Shown here one piece after another: positions 48,567-56,569 of a stretch of DNA of 64,000 nucleotides. Under the pieces are notes generated by a model. The model saw only the letters and a list, made by a program, of their open reading frames with translations, was not told the origin of the DNA and made no database searches. The stretch is from Hydrocarboniphaga effusa AP103 (GTDB lineage: Bacteria > Pseudomonadota > Gammaproteobacteria > Nevskiales > Nevskiaceae). The DNA lies in NCBI RefSeq assembly GCF_000271305.1, contig NZ_AKGD01000004.1:248001-312000 (forward strand), read 5' to 3'. Position 1 is the stretch's first letter, and each line of letters starts with the position of its first letter. The translations under genes were made by a program, and so were the position numbers.

Positions 48567-49034
48567 GTGCTGGCGGTCGCGGTCGGGCTGAGCGTTCTGC
48601 TGCCTTCGTCGCTGCGCGCCCAGACCGATGCCCAGCCCTTGCTGATCGTGGTTTCGGCCGACAACAACGATGCACCGAGCGCCGATGAAGTGGCGCAGAT
48701 CTTCAAGCGCCGCAAGCTGTTCTGGAGCAACGGCGCGCGCATCCAGCCGGTGAATCTGCCGGCCGACCATCCGCTGCGCCAGCACTTCGCGCGCACGCTG
48801 CTGCACCTGTCGCCAGAGGCGCAGGAGGAATACTGGAACGAGCAGTACTTCCACGGCGTGCTGCCTCCGCATGTGCTGGCTTCGGAAGCCGCGGTGCGGC
48901 GCTTCGTCGGCGATACGCGGGCCGGCATCGGCTATCTGTCGGCCTGCGAAGCCGGCGCGCATCTGCGCGTGATCCTGCAGGTGAGGCCGGACGGCCATCT
49001 GGAAGCTCCGGGCGACCTGCCCGACTGTCGCTGA
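48567..49034 (+). CDS. Small PstS-like periplasmic protein
   Basis: About 155 residues. After a signal peptide (LAVAVGLSVLLPSSLRAQ) come LLIVVSADNNDAPSADEVAQIFKRRKLFWSNG, LPADHPLRQHFARTLLHLS, EEYWNEQYFHGVLPPHVLASEAAV and GIGYLSACEAG. This pattern is that of small PstS/phosphate-binding-like domain proteins, which are about half of a normal binding protein. No ATG is available: GTG 48567 is likely, while a CTG at 48540 overlapping the porin stop would restore a basic N-terminus. Probably translationally linked to the porin gene. Confidence 0.65.
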   Translation: MLAVAVGLSVLLPSSLRAQTDAQPLLIVVSADNNDAPSADEVAQIFKRRKLFWSNGARIQPVNLPADHPLRQHFARTLLHLSPEAQEEYWNEQYFHGVLPPHVLASEAAVRRFVGDTRAGIGYLSACEAGAHLRVILQVRPDGHLEAPGDLPDCR

Positions 49035-49224
49035 GCGGTCCGAAACCCTGCAAAAATTGTCAGCAAAGCTTGCACGCCGACCATTCGTGCAGGCCGTCCA
49101 CTCAAGTTTCGGTGATCTTATCTTGCTGAATTAGCGATACTTTTTAAGTTTTTGCCGGCTGGCACCGGCATTGCCCGTGGGATGTCGAAGCCCGCCGCCG
49201 GCGGTGCATGCATCCGATCCCGAC
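49035..49224. promoter_or_regulatory. AT-rich leader of the seven-gene cluster
   Basis: An unusually AT-rich stretch for this genome (about 49118-49153, ending GATACTTTTTAAGTTTTTG) is followed by the hairpin TGCCGG, loop CTGGCA, CCGGCA at 49153-49170. A promoter for the downstream cluster probably lies here. GATACT at 49136-49141 could be a -10 box, but I find no well-spaced -35. Confidence 0.4.
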
Positions 49225-49872
49225 ATGACGCCAGCCCCGCTCCATCGAGCGACAGCCAGCCCGAAACCTGCGCTGATCGAAGCGCAGGCCGCGACGCGTG
49301 ACGCGCTGACGGCTTTCATCGCCGAGCGCTTCGCCGAGGTCTACGGCGCACGTCTGTACTGCTACCTGCCCCGCCTGTTCGGCCTGCATGGCGCCGACGC
49401 CGAGCTGCTCGCCGCCGTCGGCCTGCGCAGCGCGGCCAGCGGCCCCTTGTTCCTCGAACGCTATCTCGACGATCCGATCGAAGCCTGGGTCGCCAAGCGC
49501 CAGGCGCGTCCGGTGTCGCGGCAGCAGATCGTCGAAGTGGGCAATCTCGCGGGCGCCACACCGGGGGCCTTGCGCGAGCTGATTCCGATGCTTTGCGAGC
49601 GGCTGCAGGTCGAAGGTTTCCAGTGGGTGGCGTTCACCGGCGCGGCGCGGCTGTGCAACGGCTTTTCGCGGCTCGGGCTGCCGCTCGAAATCATCGCTCC
49701 GGCGCCGATCGAACGGCTCGCCGAGCATGAGCGAGCGGCCTGGGGACGCTACTACGACAGCGCCCCGTCGGTGATGCTCGGCGACATCGGCAACGGCAGC
49801 CGCCTGCTGCGGCACCAGCAATGCGAAGGCGGCGATCCGCTCGCCGCGCTCGCACGCGTCGGAGCGCCGTGA
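49225..49872 (+). CDS. Thermostable haemolysin-family protein
   Basis: A 215-residue protein of the family annotated as thermostable haemolysin (PF12261): RDALTAFIAERFAEVYGARLYCYLPRLFGL, LFLERYLDDPIEAWVA, IVEVGNLAGATPGALRELIPML and FQWVAFTGAARLCNGFSRLGLPLEII. The fold is probably N-acetyltransferase-like, and a lytic role is not implied here. It starts a cluster whose next genes are a ligase and a diiron oxidase, so an acyl- or amino-acyl-transfer role is plausible. A TTG at 49171 is an alternative start. Confidence 0.78.
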   Translation: MTPAPLHRATASPKPALIEAQAATRDALTAFIAERFAEVYGARLYCYLPRLFGLHGADAELLAAVGLRSAASGPLFLERYLDDPIEAWVAKRQARPVSRQQIVEVGNLAGATPGALRELIPMLCERLQVEGFQWVAFTGAARLCNGFSRLGLPLEIIAPAPIERLAEHERAAWGRYYDSAPSVMLGDIGNGSRLLRHQQCEGGDPLAALARVGAP

Positions 49873-51377
49873 TGAGCGGCCACGGCAGTCGCATCATCGC
49901 CGCCTTGCATCGCCACGCGGCCGAGTCGCCCGAGCGCATCGCCCTCGTCGGCGGCGATCACCGAATGGACTACGCATCGCTGCTCGCGGCGGTGCAGGCG
50001 CTCGCGGAGAGTTTGCGTACGAGCGGCGGAACGCGGGTCGGCATCGTCGCCGACAACGGCATCGCCTGGGCACTGTCCGACCTCGCCGCCCTGCACGCCG
50101 GGCTGGTCAGCGTTCCGCTGCCCCTGTTCTTCTCCGCGCAGCAGATCGCGCACGCGATCGCGGACGCCGGCATCGATCTGCTGCTGATCGATCGTCGTCT
50201 GCCGCCGCAGATGGCCTTGCCGGGTACGCAGGATCTGTCCGGGCTGCTGCCGCCCGCGGCGGCCTCGCTGCTGCGGCTGCTCGGCGTGCCGGCGCAGGCT
50301 CGCCCGCTGCACGCGGCGACGCGCAAGATCACCTACACGTCCGGCACCACCGGGTCGCCCAAGGGCGTCTGCCTCGGCATCGAGCAGCAGGAACGCGTCG
50401 CCGAAGCGCTCGCGCAAGCCAGTGGTGCGAACGCGCAGTCGCAGCATCTGTGCGTGCTGCCGCTGGCGACGCTGCTCGAGAACATCGGCGGCCTGTACGC
50501 CCCGCTGCTGGTCGGCGCCACCACGCACCTGCCGTCGCTCGGCGCGGTCGGCCTGGATGGAGCGAGCGGCTTCGATCCGGGCAAGTTGCTGTTGCAGATC
50601 GAGCGGGCCCAAGCCAACAGCCTGATCCTCGTGCCGCAGCTGCTGCAGGCCCTGGTCGCCGCGATCGAAACGCAGGCCGCGCCACTGAGGAGCCTGAGCT
50701 TCGTCGCGGTGGGCGGCGCGATGGTGTCGCCGACGCTGCTGGGGCGCGCGACCCGGTCGGGATTGCCGGTCTACGAAGGCTACGGCCTGTCCGAATGCGC
50801 CTCGGTGGTCGCCCTCAACACCATCGCTCACGCCCGCCCCGGCAGCGTGGGCCGGCCGCTGCCGCACTTGCGGCTGCGCATTGCGGATGACGGCGAAGTA
50901 CAGGTCTCGGGCAACGGCTATCTGGGCTACGTCGGCGAGCCGGCGCACGAACCGGCCACCGAAGTCGCGACCGGCGACATCGGCCACCTCGATGAAGACG
51001 GTTTCCTGCATCTGACGGGGCGCAAGAAGAACATCTTCGTCACCGCCTACGGCCGCAACGTCTCGCCCGAATGGGTCGAAAGCGAACTCGTGCAGCAGGC
51101 GGCAATCGCGCAGGCCGCGGTGTTCGGCGAAGCCAGGCCCTACAACGTCGCGGTGATCGTGCCGCGCACGCGCGAGCCCACCGCGGTCCAGGCGGCGGTC
51201 GATGCCGTGAATCGCGGCCTGCCGGACTACGCGCGCATCCATCGCTGGATCGCGGCTTCGCAGCCGTTCGCCCCGGCCAACGATCAGCTCACACCCAATG
51301 GCCGCCTGCGCCGAGCCGCCATCGCGCTTGCGTACCGCATTCCACTCGAATCCCTCTACGAGGAGACCGCTGCATGA
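49872..51377 (+). CDS. AMP-dependent ligase with altered catalytic lysine
   Basis: A 501-residue adenylate-forming (ANL) protein. The P-loop YTSGTTGSPKGVCLG, YEGYGLSECASVVALN, ATGDIGHLDEDGFLHLTGRKKNIFVTAYGRNVSPEWVE are typical of long-chain acyl-CoA ligases. The C-terminal catalytic motif, normally TPTLKxRR or TxxGKxxR, reads LTPNGRLRR, so the expected Lys is Arg478. It overlaps the previous stop by one base (TGATG) and the next start by four (ATGA). It probably activates an acid for the following oxidase or the haemolysin-family protein; the substrate is unknown. Confidence 0.88.
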   Translation: MSGHGSRIIAALHRHAAESPERIALVGGDHRMDYASLLAAVQALAESLRTSGGTRVGIVADNGIAWALSDLAALHAGLVSVPLPLFFSAQQIAHAIADAGIDLLLIDRRLPPQMALPGTQDLSGLLPPAAASLLRLLGVPAQARPLHAATRKITYTSGTTGSPKGVCLGIEQQERVAEALAQASGANAQSQHLCVLPLATLLENIGGLYAPLLVGATTHLPSLGAVGLDGASGFDPGKLLLQIERAQANSLILVPQLLQALVAAIETQAAPLRSLSFVAVGGAMVSPTLLGRATRSGLPVYEGYGLSECASVVALNTIAHARPGSVGRPLPHLRLRIADDGEVQVSGNGYLGYVGEPAHEPATEVATGDIGHLDEDGFLHLTGRKKNIFVTAYGRNVSPEWVESELVQQAAIAQAAVFGEARPYNVAVIVPRTREPTAVQAAVDAVNRGLPDYARIHRWIAASQPFAPANDQLTPNGRLRRAAIALAYRIPLESLYEETAA

Positions 51378-52039
51378 GTCACTACGAACTGTTGCAGGCC
51401 GAAACGCTGGCCGAGCGAACCGCGCTGTTGAGCGAGCCGCTGTTCGCGGACGCGATGGCCGGGCGCGTGAATACCGCGATGTACATCGCGTTTTTGACCC
51501 AGGCCTATCACCACGTCAAACACACCGTGCCGCTGATGATGGCCTGCGGCGCCCGGCTCGGCGATCGCCACGAATGGCTGCGCGCCAAGATCGTGAGCTA
51601 CATCGACGAGGAGTACGGTCATCACGAATGGGTGCTCGACGACATCGTCGCCAGCGGTGGTGATCGCGAGTCGGCGCGCCACAGTGTTCCGGCGTTCGAA
51701 ACCGAGATGATGGTGGCCTACGCCTACGATCTGATCGAACGCGGCAATCCGGTGGGGTTCTTCGGCATGGTTCACGTGCTCGAAGGCACCAGCACCGCCC
51801 TGGCGACCAACGCCTCGCAACGACTCGCGAGTGCGCTGGGCCTGCCGAAGACCGCTTTCACCTACCTGAGCAGCCACGGCGCGCTCGACGTTTCGCATGT
51901 CGACTTCTTCCGCGACATCGTCAACGAGCTGACCCCCGGTGACCTCGACGCCGTGATCCAGGCTTCGCGCCGGTTCTATCGACTCTACGGCGCCATCTTC
52001 GCCGCGCTGCATCGCCAGTTTTCCGTGAAGGAGTCCTGA
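51374..52039 (+). CDS. Haem-oxygenase-like diiron oxidase (HDO family)
   Basis: A 221-residue all-helical TenA/haem-oxygenase-fold protein. Candidate iron ligands are E80 and H83 (DEEYGHHEW), E137 (MVHVLEG), and H168, D172, H175 (SSHGALDVSH). The H-x3-D-x2-H triad with an upstream Glu and E-x2-H matches the diiron sites of CADD- and UndA-type oxidases, which desaturate, decarboxylate or N-oxygenate small substrates. True haem oxygenases and TenA lack it. It is coupled to the ligase by ATGA and lies one base before the SDR gene. Confidence 0.82.
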   Translation: MSHYELLQAETLAERTALLSEPLFADAMAGRVNTAMYIAFLTQAYHHVKHTVPLMMACGARLGDRHEWLRAKIVSYIDEEYGHHEWVLDDIVASGGDRESARHSVPAFETEMMVAYAYDLIERGNPVGFFGMVHVLEGTSTALATNASQRLASALGLPKTAFTYLSSHGALDVSHVDFFRDIVNELTPGDLDAVIQASRRFYRLYGAIFAALHRQFSVKES

Positions 52040-52040
52040 C

Positions 52041-52850
52041 ATGAAACTCGCCAACAGCCGTGTCCTGCTGACCGGCGCATCCGGCGGCATCGGCAAGGAA
52101 GTCGCATTCGAACTCGCCGCGCGCGGGGCCGAGGTGCTGCTATCCGGAAGACGCGCGACAGCGCTCGACAACATCGCCAGCTCGATCGTCCACCTGGGCG
52201 GCAAGGCGCGCGTACTGACCTGCGATCTGACCGAGCCATCGGCGGCGGAGAATCTGATCGCACGTGCGACCGAAGACGGCCTGCGTCTGGACGCAGTCGT
52301 CAACTGTGCCGGCGTGTCCCACTTCGGCCTGTTCGAGAATATGTCCAGGCCACAACTCGATGCGATCTGGCAAACCAACGTGACTGCGCCGATGCAGCTC
52401 GCGAGCGCAGCGCTGCGGCCGTTCAAGGCCCAGCGCAGCGGGCTGATCGTCAATGTCGGATCGATCTTCGGCTCGATCGGCTTTCCGTGCTTCACCGCGT
52501 ATTCGGCGAGCAAGTTCGCCTTGCGCGGCTTCTCCGAAGCCCTGCGACGCGAGCTCGCCGGCAGCGGCGTCGGCGTGCTGTACGTGGCTCCGCGCTACAC
52601 GCGCACGCCGATCAACGAGGGCGCGACGAGCCGCATGGCCGAAGCGGTCTCGATGAAGCAGGACGAGCCGCAGACCGTCGCACGCATCATCGTCGATGCG
52701 ATGCAGGCCCAGCGGCGCGAGCGCTACCTGGGCTGGCCGGAGCGCTTCTTCGTCAAGCTCAACGCGGTGTTCCCGCGTCTCGTCGACAAGGGGCTGCGCG
52801 AACAGGGTGAGCGTATGCGTCCTTTCGCACTGTCGCAGACATTGAATTGA
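52041..52850 (+). CDS. Short-chain dehydrogenase
   Basis: A 269-residue classical SDR: VLLTGASGGIGKEVAFELAARGAEVLLSGR, VNCAGVSHFG, and the catalytic AYSASKFAL. The C-terminal tail (LGWPERFFVKLNAVFPRLVDKGLREQ) resembles membrane-associated SDRs acting on lipids. The gene follows the diiron oxidase after one base with GGAGTCCTGAC ahead of ATG, so it belongs to the same transcript and probably reduces or oxidises the oxidase product. Confidence 0.85.
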   Translation: MKLANSRVLLTGASGGIGKEVAFELAARGAEVLLSGRRATALDNIASSIVHLGGKARVLTCDLTEPSAAENLIARATEDGLRLDAVVNCAGVSHFGLFENMSRPQLDAIWQTNVTAPMQLASAALRPFKAQRSGLIVNVGSIFGSIGFPCFTAYSASKFALRGFSEALRRELAGSGVGVLYVAPRYTRTPINEGATSRMAEAVSMKQDEPQTVARIIVDAMQAQRRERYLGWPERFFVKLNAVFPRLVDKGLREQGERMRPFALSQTLN

Positions 52851-52864
52851 TGGAGGCTACGAAC

Positions 52865-53518
52865 ATGTTCAACAACCCGATGACCAAGAGTCTGCTTCTG
52901 CTGGCGGCCGGACTGCTCGCCAGCTGGCTGATGCCGGCGCACGCCCAAACCTGGAGCGACGACGTCGCCCGGCTGCAGCACGGCTGGGCCGAGGCGTATT
53001 ACCAGACGCCGGAGCACGACAAGCTCGCGAAGTTCGGGCAGCTCGCCGCCGACGCTCAGGCCGCCGTCGAGCACAACCAGGGACGGGCCGAGCCGATGAT
53101 CTGGCAGGCCATCATCCTGAGCAGCTACGCGAAGTTCCAGGGCGGGCTCGGCGCACTCGACAAGATCAAGCAGGCGCGCGACGAGTTGCTTGCCGCCGAG
53201 AAGATCGACGCGACCGCGCTCGACGGATCGGTCTACACCTCGCTCGGCAGCCTCTACGCCAAGGCACCGGGCTGGCCGCTGTCGTTCGGCGACAAGAAGA
53301 AGGCCAGGGCCTATCTGGAAAAAGCGCTGCAGCTCAACCCCAACGGGATCGATCCGAACTTCTTCTACGGCGAGCTGCTCGCCGACATGAGCGAGAAAGA
53401 TCAAGCGCGCCGCTATCTCGAAGCGGCGATGTCGGCGCCTGCGCGGGCCGGCCGCGAAGATGCCGACGCGGGACGGCGCGCCGAGATTCGCGCGGCCCTC
53501 GACAAGATCAAGGGTTGA
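52865..53518 (+). CDS. Secreted TPR-like helical protein
   Basis: A 217-residue protein with a signal peptide (MFNNPMTKSLLLLAAGLLASWLMPAHAQ). The rest is helical with TPR-like motifs: KIKQARDELLAAEKIDATALDGSVYTSLGSLY, KARAYLEKALQLNPNGIDPNFFYGELL and DQARRYLEAAMSAP. It is a likely periplasmic scaffold or chaperone for the cluster's product. GGAGG eight bases before ATG 52865 favours this start over 52847. Confidence 0.75.
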   Translation: MFNNPMTKSLLLLAAGLLASWLMPAHAQTWSDDVARLQHGWAEAYYQTPEHDKLAKFGQLAADAQAAVEHNQGRAEPMIWQAIILSSYAKFQGGLGALDKIKQARDELLAAEKIDATALDGSVYTSLGSLYAKAPGWPLSFGDKKKARAYLEKALQLNPNGIDPNFFYGELLADMSEKDQARRYLEAAMSAPARAGREDADAGRRAEIRAALDKIKG

Positions 53519-53524
53519 AACGCG

Positions 53525-54187
53525 ATGAAGCAATCGGCAACGGTCCCTGCGGCATCGACCTCGCTCGGCGCCGATCCGCCCGCTGCCATGGGCCCCATCC
53601 AGCGCCGCCGCCGGCAACGCCTGCAATGGCTCGGCATTCTGCTGCTGCCGATGCTGCTGGTGTGCCGCTCGGCCTGGCCTGAGGGCGGCCCCGCGCACGA
53701 AGGCATCGAAGCGCTGGGACAGCTGCTGATGCTGGTCTGCATCGCCGGCCGCACCGGATGCACCTTGTACGTGGGCGGGCGCAAGTGTGCGGAACTCGTC
53801 ACCGATGGACCGTACTCGGTCAGCCGCAATCCGCTCTACGGCTTCTCGCTGCTGGGTGCGATCGGCGCCGGCCTTCAGTCGGGCTCGCTTACGCTCGGCG
53901 CCGTGATCGGGCTCGGCTTCTTCGCCATGTTCGACCGGCTCATCCGCCAGGAAGAACGTTATCTGGCCGCCCAGTTCACGACGTTCGCGAACTACCGCGC
54001 CGCGACTCCGCGCTGGCTGCCCAAGCCGGGGCTGTGGCGTTCGGCCGATCAGCTGCTGATCCAGCCTCGGCATGTTTTCAGAACCCTGCGCGACGCCAGC
54101 CTGTTTCTGCTCGCGTTTCCGGTGTTCGAGCTGATCGGATGGGCGCAGGCATCCGGCTACGTCGGCGCGCTGGTCGCGCTCTACTGA
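53525..54187 (+). CDS. Integral-membrane methyltransferase-like protein (ICMT/PEMT type)
   Basis: A 220-residue membrane protein with three or four hydrophobic segments (LQWLGILLLPMLLVCRSAW, IEALGQLLMLVCIAGRTG, GLQSGSLTLGAVIGLGFFAMF and a C-terminal one). GPYSVSRNPLYGFSLLGAIGAG and RQEERYLAAQFTTFANYRAATPRWLP are the SAM- and substrate-site motifs of isoprenylcysteine carboxyl methyltransferase and phospholipid methyltransferase families. It may methylate a lipid or prenyl group. Six bases after the TPR gene, 10 bp before the EptA-like gene. Confidence 0.78.
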   Translation: MKQSATVPAASTSLGADPPAAMGPIQRRRRQRLQWLGILLLPMLLVCRSAWPEGGPAHEGIEALGQLLMLVCIAGRTGCTLYVGGRKCAELVTDGPYSVSRNPLYGFSLLGAIGAGLQSGSLTLGAVIGLGFFAMFDRLIRQEERYLAAQFTTFANYRAATPRWLPKPGLWRSADQLLIQPRHVFRTLRDASLFLLAFPVFELIGWAQASGYVGALVALY

Positions 54188-54197
54188 GAGGCCGGCG

Positions 54198-55886
54198 ATG
54201 AACAGCAATCTCGAAGCGGCCGGCAGCGCCTGGGCGACATGGCGAAACCGGTTCGCTCGGCTTTCCCGGATCACGGTGACGCCCACCGGGCTGATGCTGC
54301 TGGTGGTGGCGTACCTGCTGTTGACGCAGAACCAGTCGCTCGTCAGGGCGGTCGTCGGCTCGCTGCCGAAGCCGTTCGGCTGGCAGGAGTGGCGCATCGC
54401 CTTGTCGGCCCTGATCACCACGTTCGACGTGCTGATGCTGGCCATGATCGCGCTGAGCTGGAAGCCGGTGCAGAAGCCCGCGACCTGTGTACTGCTGATG
54501 ACCGCCGCGGTCTGCAGTTACTTCATGGACAGCTTCGGCACCCTCATCGACAAGTCGATGATCATGAACGTGGCGCGCACCGATTTCGCCGAGGCTTCCG
54601 ACCTCATGAGCGGGGCGTTCTGGACCCACGTGGCGGTATTCGGACTGCTTCCCGCCGTGGTGGTCTGGAAGGTGCGGCTGCGCCGGAGCGGCTTCTGGAA
54701 AGAGTTCCGGACCCGAGCCGCGCTGCTGATGCTCGTGCTCACGGTCCAGGCCGCCGTGCTCGGGCTGCAGTACAACGAGCTCTCGTTCTGGGGCCGGGAA
54801 AACCGGTCCGTGGCGGTACTGATCAATCCGGTGTCACCGATCAACTCGGCATACTCGTATCTTCGTCGCCAGTATCGCGAACACCATGCGGCGCCGCTGC
54901 TGCGCATCGCAGGCGATGCGACCCGCGCTGCGGTCGCGGGCACCCGTCCGCTGCTCGTGGTCATGGTCGTCGGCGAAACGGCCAGGGCACAGAATTTCCA
55001 GCTCGACGGTTACGGGCGCTCCACCAATCCCGCGCTGTCGGCCCGACGCGACCTGTTCAACTTTTCCGCCGTGCGTTCCTGCGGCACCGCGACCGCGGAG
55101 TCCGTGCCCTGCATGTTCTCCAATCTCGGGCAACAACGCTTCTCGCCGAGGCGGGCTGCCGAACAGGAAAACGTCCTGGACGTTCTGCATCGTCTCGGCG
55201 TCCGCGTCGCCTGGTGGGACAACGACTCCGGCTGCCAGGGCGTCTGCAGCCGCGTCGGCTCGATATCGATCGGCGAGAAGAACGACCCGCGATTCTGCAC
55301 CGACGGCCAGTGCCTCGATGGGGCGCTGCTGAGCGATCTCGGAGACGTGACGCTCAAGGCCGAAGAATCGATGCTGCTGGTGCTGCACATGAAGGGCAGC
55401 CATGGCCCCGCCTACTTCAAGCGATATCCGGAAAGTGCGCGCCGTTTCACGCCCGATTGCCGCGATGAGAACGTGCAACGATGCTCATTGAGCGAGGTCG
55501 TCAACGCCTACGACAACTCGATCGTCTATACCGACTCGGTCCTCTCGGATCTGATCGGGCAGCTCGACGCGCGCTCGGTTTCGACCGACTCGGTCGTGCT
55601 CTACGTTTCGGATCATGGAGAAAGCCTCGGCGAAGCAGGCCTCTATCTGCACGGCATCCCGTATCGATTGGCGCCCGATCAGCAGACGCACGTGCCGATG
55701 TTCCTGTGGCTCTCTGCGCAGGCTTCTTCGCGACTGAAGCTGGATACCCACTGCCTGGCTCAGAAGACCGGACAGCCGACTTCCCACGACGCCGCCTTCC
55801 ACACGCTCATGGGCCTGTTTTCGGTGCGGTCGAAGGTCTATGACCCGACGCTCGATCTGCTGAGCGCCTGCCAGGACGCGGGCTGA
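54198..55886 (+). CDS. EptA-like phosphoethanolamine transferase
   Basis: A 562-residue inner-membrane enzyme of the sulfatase fold: about five N-terminal membrane helices, then a periplasmic domain. E260 in VVMVVGETARAQNFQLDGYGRSTNPAL, the nucleophilic Thr in SCGTATAESVPCMFS (T299, or T297) and SDHGESLGEAGLYLHG form the metal and catalytic site of EptA/MCR enzymes. These move phosphoethanolamine from phospholipid to lipid A. Its placement at the end of a ligase/oxidase cluster is unusual, so another acceptor is possible. It may affect sensitivity to cationic peptides; this is not shown. Confidence 0.85.
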   Translation: MNSNLEAAGSAWATWRNRFARLSRITVTPTGLMLLVVAYLLLTQNQSLVRAVVGSLPKPFGWQEWRIALSALITTFDVLMLAMIALSWKPVQKPATCVLLMTAAVCSYFMDSFGTLIDKSMIMNVARTDFAEASDLMSGAFWTHVAVFGLLPAVVVWKVRLRRSGFWKEFRTRAALLMLVLTVQAAVLGLQYNELSFWGRENRSVAVLINPVSPINSAYSYLRRQYREHHAAPLLRIAGDATRAAVAGTRPLLVVMVVGETARAQNFQLDGYGRSTNPALSARRDLFNFSAVRSCGTATAESVPCMFSNLGQQRFSPRRAAEQENVLDVLHRLGVRVAWWDNDSGCQGVCSRVGSISIGEKNDPRFCTDGQCLDGALLSDLGDVTLKAEESMLLVLHMKGSHGPAYFKRYPESARRFTPDCRDENVQRCSLSEVVNAYDNSIVYTDSVLSDLIGQLDARSVSTDSVVLYVSDHGESLGEAGLYLHGIPYRLAPDQQTHVPMFLWLSAQASSRLKLDTHCLAQKTGQPTSHDAAFHTLMGLFSVRSKVYDPTLDLLSACQDAG

Positions 55887-55896
55887 GGTTTCAGCC
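55881..55896. terminator. Compact hairpin spanning two convergent stop codons
   Basis: GGCTGA, loop GGTT, TCAGCC: a perfect 6-bp stem whose arms contain the stop codons of the EptA-like gene (plus) and the ketosteroid isomerase gene (minus). The genes are four bases apart. No T-tract; possible bidirectional end or merely a consequence of the overlap. Confidence 0.35.
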
Positions 55897-56271
55897 GCCC
55901 ATCTGCATGTCGCTCAAGCCCCAGAACGCCCGCATCGAGGCGATCCTGCCTTCGCTGTCGAAACGCATCACGTCGATCACGCGAATCAGCGCCGGCCCCT
56001 GCGGCATCTCGAGCCGCACGTCGAAGGCCATTCCGGCCTCCTGCCCTTGCGAGGCTCGTATCGGGGCCGCGAGCGCGAGCTTGGCCCCGGTCTTGATCGA
56101 GTTTCGGTAGAACTTGGCGATCGCCGGCTTGCCCTGCATCGGCGGCTTGCCGACCGGGTCTTCGACCGTTGCGTCATCTGCATACAGAGCGATGATGGCC
56201 TCGGCGTCACCGTGGTTGAAGCCGTCGATATAGGCTTGCAGCACGTTCTTCATCTGGTTCTCGTCGACCAT
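55891..56271 (-). CDS. ksi: Steroid delta5-isomerase (ketosteroid isomerase)
   Basis: A 126-residue NTF2-fold enzyme. Y14 (LQAYIDGFNHGD), D38 (YADDATVEDPVG) and D100 (IRVIDVMRF) match Tyr14, Asp38 and Asp99 of Comamonas testosteroni KSI. It moves the double bond of 3-keto-5-ene steroids to position 4, preparing them for KstD and KshA. Residue register supports ATG 56271 over the longer frame beginning at 56358. The gene is divergent from the LuxR-type regulator. Confidence 0.93.
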   Translation of the reverse strand: MVDENQMKNVLQAYIDGFNHGDAEAIIALYADDATVEDPVGKPPMQGKPAIAKFYRNSIKTGAKLALAAPIRASQGQEAGMAFDVRLEMPQGPALIRVIDVMRFDSEGRIASMRAFWGLSDMQMGG

Positions 56272-56569
56272 TCGGTTTGCCCTGTTTTCGAATTTGGGAA
56301 GCGCAATAAAAAAATTAGCTCTGTTCGAGCGATTACCGTACGAATCGTCTGACTTCACATCGGTAAGCTACTGTCCCAAAAAGACAATTTTGACAATTCG
56401 TCCAAACGGACGAGTTTTTGCCGATCACCGAAAGCATGTGCCTATACTTCGACACCCCCCGGCCGTCATGGATGGTTGTGCAAGGGGTCAATCCGTTCCG
56501 AACCATCGCACAGGCCCCTCAGGGGCGAACGGAGTCACGACAAGACGTGGGTGGAGGAGATCCAGACGC
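56272..56569. promoter_or_regulatory. AT-rich divergent control region, ksi / luxR-type gene
   Basis: A 298-bp gap, markedly AT-rich near 56300-56420. It holds a direct repeat GACAATT-TT-GACAATT (56383-56398), a hairpin TCGTCC-AAAC-GGACGA followed by GTTTTT (56398-56419), and a possible -10 box TATACT (56443-56448) for the plus-strand regulator with a poor -35. The hairpin plus T-run could attenuate leftward or rightward transcription. GGAGGAGA near 56553 is the regulator's ribosome site. Confidence 0.5.

Noticed and set aside
49225..49872. A secreted cytolysin
   Set aside because: The family name is historical; the protein has no signal peptide or membrane-active segment and sits in an enzymatic operon.
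51374..52039. Haem oxygenase or thiaminase (TenA)
   Set aside because: The H-x3-D-x2-H plus Glu/His set fits a diiron site, while the TenA active-site Cys and the single proximal haem His context are not seen.
56390..56395. TTGACA as -35 box of the LuxR-type gene
   Set aside because: No -10-like hexamer lies 16-18 bp downstream; the nearest good one (TATACT, 56443) is far too distant.
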